NCBI GenBank assembly: GCA_020832445.1
Contig: JAFIEO010000008.1
Location: 1-64,000, forward strand
Direction of reading: 5' to 3'
Source: Paracoccaceae bacterium
Lineage (GTDB): Bacteria > Pseudomonadota > Alphaproteobacteria > Rhodobacterales > Rhodobacteraceae
DNA: 64,000 nt
Positions 62,548 through 64,000 of this stretch are shown here, piece after piece. Below the pieces are notes generated by a model that was not told the DNA's origin, ran no database searches, and worked only from the letters and a program-made list of their open reading frames with translations. Made by a program: the position numbers and the translations under genes. Each line of letters opens with the position of its first letter. Within the stretch, counting starts at the first letter, position 1.

Positions 62548-63188
62548 AGGGTCTTTTCCTCAAATTGGCACAGATCGCGGATCAGGCAGGTGGTGCAGGC
62601 GGGCTTGCGCGCCTTGCAGGTATAGCGGCCGTGCAGAATTAGCCAGTGATGGGCATGAAGCTGGTAGGGGGCGGGGATGTGATCTTCGATCGCGCGTTCA
62701 ACCACATTCACATCGCGCCCCGGACAGATGCCGGTGCGGTTGCCCACGCGAAAGATATGGGTGTCCACGGCCTGCGCGGGCATGCGCCACCACATGTTCA
62801 GAACGACATTTGCGGTCTTGCGCCCCACACCGGGCAGCGATTGCAGCGCGGCGCGGCTGGAGGGCACTTCGCCGCCATACTCATCGACCAGAATGCGGCT
62901 GAGTTTGATGACATTCCTGGCCTTGTTGCGAAACAGGCCGATGGTCTTGATATGCTGGATCAGCCCCTCTTCGCCAAGGGCCAGCATCTTTTCGGGGGTG
63001 TCTGCGATCTGGAACAGCGCACGCGTGGCCTTGTTCACGCCCACATCCGTGGCTTGCGCCGACAATGCCACAGCCACCACAAGGGTATAGACGTTGACAT
63101 GGTCCAGTTCCCCCTTTGGTTCGGGGTCGGCCGCATGAAAACGGCGGAATATCTCGTTGATCGTGGTGTAATCTAGCTGTGCTGCCAT
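62544..63188 (-). CDS. nth: Endonuclease III (DNA glycosylase/AP lyase)
   Basis: This 214-residue base-excision repair enzyme removes oxidised pyrimidines. It has the helix-hairpin-helix LPGVGRKTANVVLN with the catalytic Lys, the catalytic Asp in VDTHIFRVGNRTG, and the C-terminal 4Fe-4S cluster ligands C-x6-C-x2-C-x5-C (CKARKPACTTCLIRDLC). It overlaps the kinase gene by 4 bp. Confidence 0.97.
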   Translation of the reverse strand: MAAQLDYTTINEIFRRFHAADPEPKGELDHVNVYTLVVAVALSAQATDVGVNKATRALFQIADTPEKMLALGEEGLIQHIKTIGLFRNKARNVIKLSRILVDEYGGEVPSSRAALQSLPGVGRKTANVVLNMWWRMPAQAVDTHIFRVGNRTGICPGRDVNVVERAIEDHIPAPYQLHAHHWLILHGRYTCKARKPACTTCLIRDLCQFEEKTL

Positions 63189-63227
63189 GCGTCCTTATAT
63201 GCAGCGCCAAGGGGCGGGGGCAAGCTG

Positions 63228-64000
63228 TTACGCCCGCACCATGGCCGCCATATCCAGCGCGGCAGCGTCGCGCAGGATGGCGCGTGCCGCACAGGTAAAA
63301 TGGTCGCAATCACCGGGGTGGGTGTCCCCTTGATGAACAACCAGCGGCGGCAACAACACAAATGGCGCGCGCCCCCCCTTGCGGGCCTGCACAATCACGC
63401 GGCGCGCCGGGCGCGTTGCGCGCGCGGCCAGTGGCAACACCGTGACAGATGCGCGCGCCCGAAAACCCGCCAACAGGTCGGGCAGACGCGCGCTCAGGTG
63501 AATGAAGGTGACATACCCGCCATCGCGCACGCGGCGCAACGCCACATCGACCCACGCAGAAAGCGGCGTTTCCTCGCGCAGGGCGCGGTCGCGGCCCGCA
63601 TCAAGGGACGATGGGCCATGCGCCGCGTAATAGGGCGGGTTTGCGATAACATGGTCAAACCGCTGGTCACGCAGTGGTGCGGGCAGCGCGGTCAGATCGG
63701 CGTCAAACACAGTCATGTCAACGGAATTTGCCGCCGCATTGCGCCGCGCAAGGTCCGCATATGCGCGCTGCACCTCGGCCCCCGCCACTGTCAGCCCGCC
63801 AATACGCGCCGCCAGACACAGGGACGCAACACCCGCCCCGCAGCCCAGTTCCAGCACGTTTTGTCCCGCGCGCGCGGGCACACTGGCGGCAAGGAACACC
63901 GGATCTGTGGCCGCGCGGTAGCCATCGCGCGGCTGCGACGCCATGACGCGCCCGTTCAGGAACGCATCCTGCGTCAGGGCATCATCGGCAAAATGGTCAG
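63228..64000 (-). CDS. TrmN6-like tRNA methyltransferase, partial (start outside the window)
   Basis: This SAM-dependent methyltransferase is related to the tRNA1(Val) adenine-37 N6-methyltransferase. It has motif I VLELGCGAGVASLCLAAR and the catalytic NPPY in DHVIANPPYYAAHG. An internal Met at 63944 is not the true start. The frame stays open to base 64000 and reads DHFADDALTQDAFLNGRV, which matches the conserved N-terminal region ahead of QPRDGYRAATDPV. About 257 codons are present, and only a few N-terminal residues are probably missing. Confidence 0.88.
   Translation of the reverse strand, partial: DHFADDALTQDAFLNGRVMASQPRDGYRAATDPVFLAASVPARAGQNVLELGCGAGVASLCLAARIGGLTVAGAEVQRAYADLARRNAAANSVDMTVFDADLTALPAPLRDQRFDHVIANPPYYAAHGPSSLDAGRDRALREETPLSAWVDVALRRVRDGGYVTFIHLSARLPDLLAGFRARASVTVLPLAARATRPARRVIVQARKGGRAPFVLLPPLVVHQGDTHPGDCDHFTCAARAILRDAAALDMAAMVRA

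Noticed and set aside
1-64000. CRISPR arrays, tRNA or rRNA genes, IS elements, prophage
   Set aside because: None could be recognised on reading both strands; regularly spaced repeats are limited to the three TGAACA copies.

Overview
The window is a GC-rich chromosomal segment from an alphaproteobacterium, most likely a member of the Rhodobacterales (Roseobacter/Rhodobaca-like). This rests on a PyrC-like protein without metal ligands next to plsY, an adjacent xerC/DUF484 pair, a phosphatidylcholine synthase, many ABC uptake operons, and a RIME-like palindromic repeat. I see no tRNA, rRNA, CRISPR array, IS element or prophage. The assignment comes from gene content, not from a database search.

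Layout. 1-12 kb is housekeeping: pyrC-like, plsY, pcs, xerC-DUF484, transaldolase, priA, msrA, prmA, a small membrane protein, tig and a MarR regulator. 12.2-17.9 kb is a five-gene peptide-type ABC operon. 18.1-22.9 kb is an RND efflux pair with a divergent TetR gene and a clear palindromic operator. 22.9-27.2 kb holds a dienelactone hydrolase, a YaiI-family protein, a DUF418 membrane protein and an Abhydrolase_9 membrane protein. 27.4-32.0 kb is a ribose-type sugar ABC operon.

32.2-41.9 kb is the most unusual part. A cytoplasmic transcription factor fuses a winged helix to a complete ABC-type solute-binding domain and is divergent from the sugar ABC operon. It is followed on the + strand by an SDR, an M24/creatinase-fold protein, acetoin/pyruvate-dehydrogenase-type E1 alpha and beta, a lipoylated E2 whose catalytic His position is Ala, an aldehyde dehydrogenase, and a second AceF-like E2 that has the catalytic domain but no lipoyl domain. 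Together they look like a catabolic route with an E2 split over two proteins. The substrate is unknown.

42-49.6 kb is metal and cofactor related: an entericidin, a membrane-spermidine-synthase fusion with a Zur-like box, a cobalamin-riboswitch-controlled corrinoid uptake operon (DUF1636-btuD-btuF-btuC type), and a COG0523/CobW GTPase behind a perfect Zur-type palindrome. 49.9-53.2 kb is rmlCBDA for dTDP-L-rhamnose. 53.3-61.6 kb is a second peptide ABC operon, with a permease-ATPase fusion and a co-transcribed GntR regulator, divergent from DUF1028 and M20 amidohydrolase genes across a large inverted-repeat operator. 61.5-64 kb ends with a PfkB kinase, nth and a partial TrmN6-like methyltransferase.
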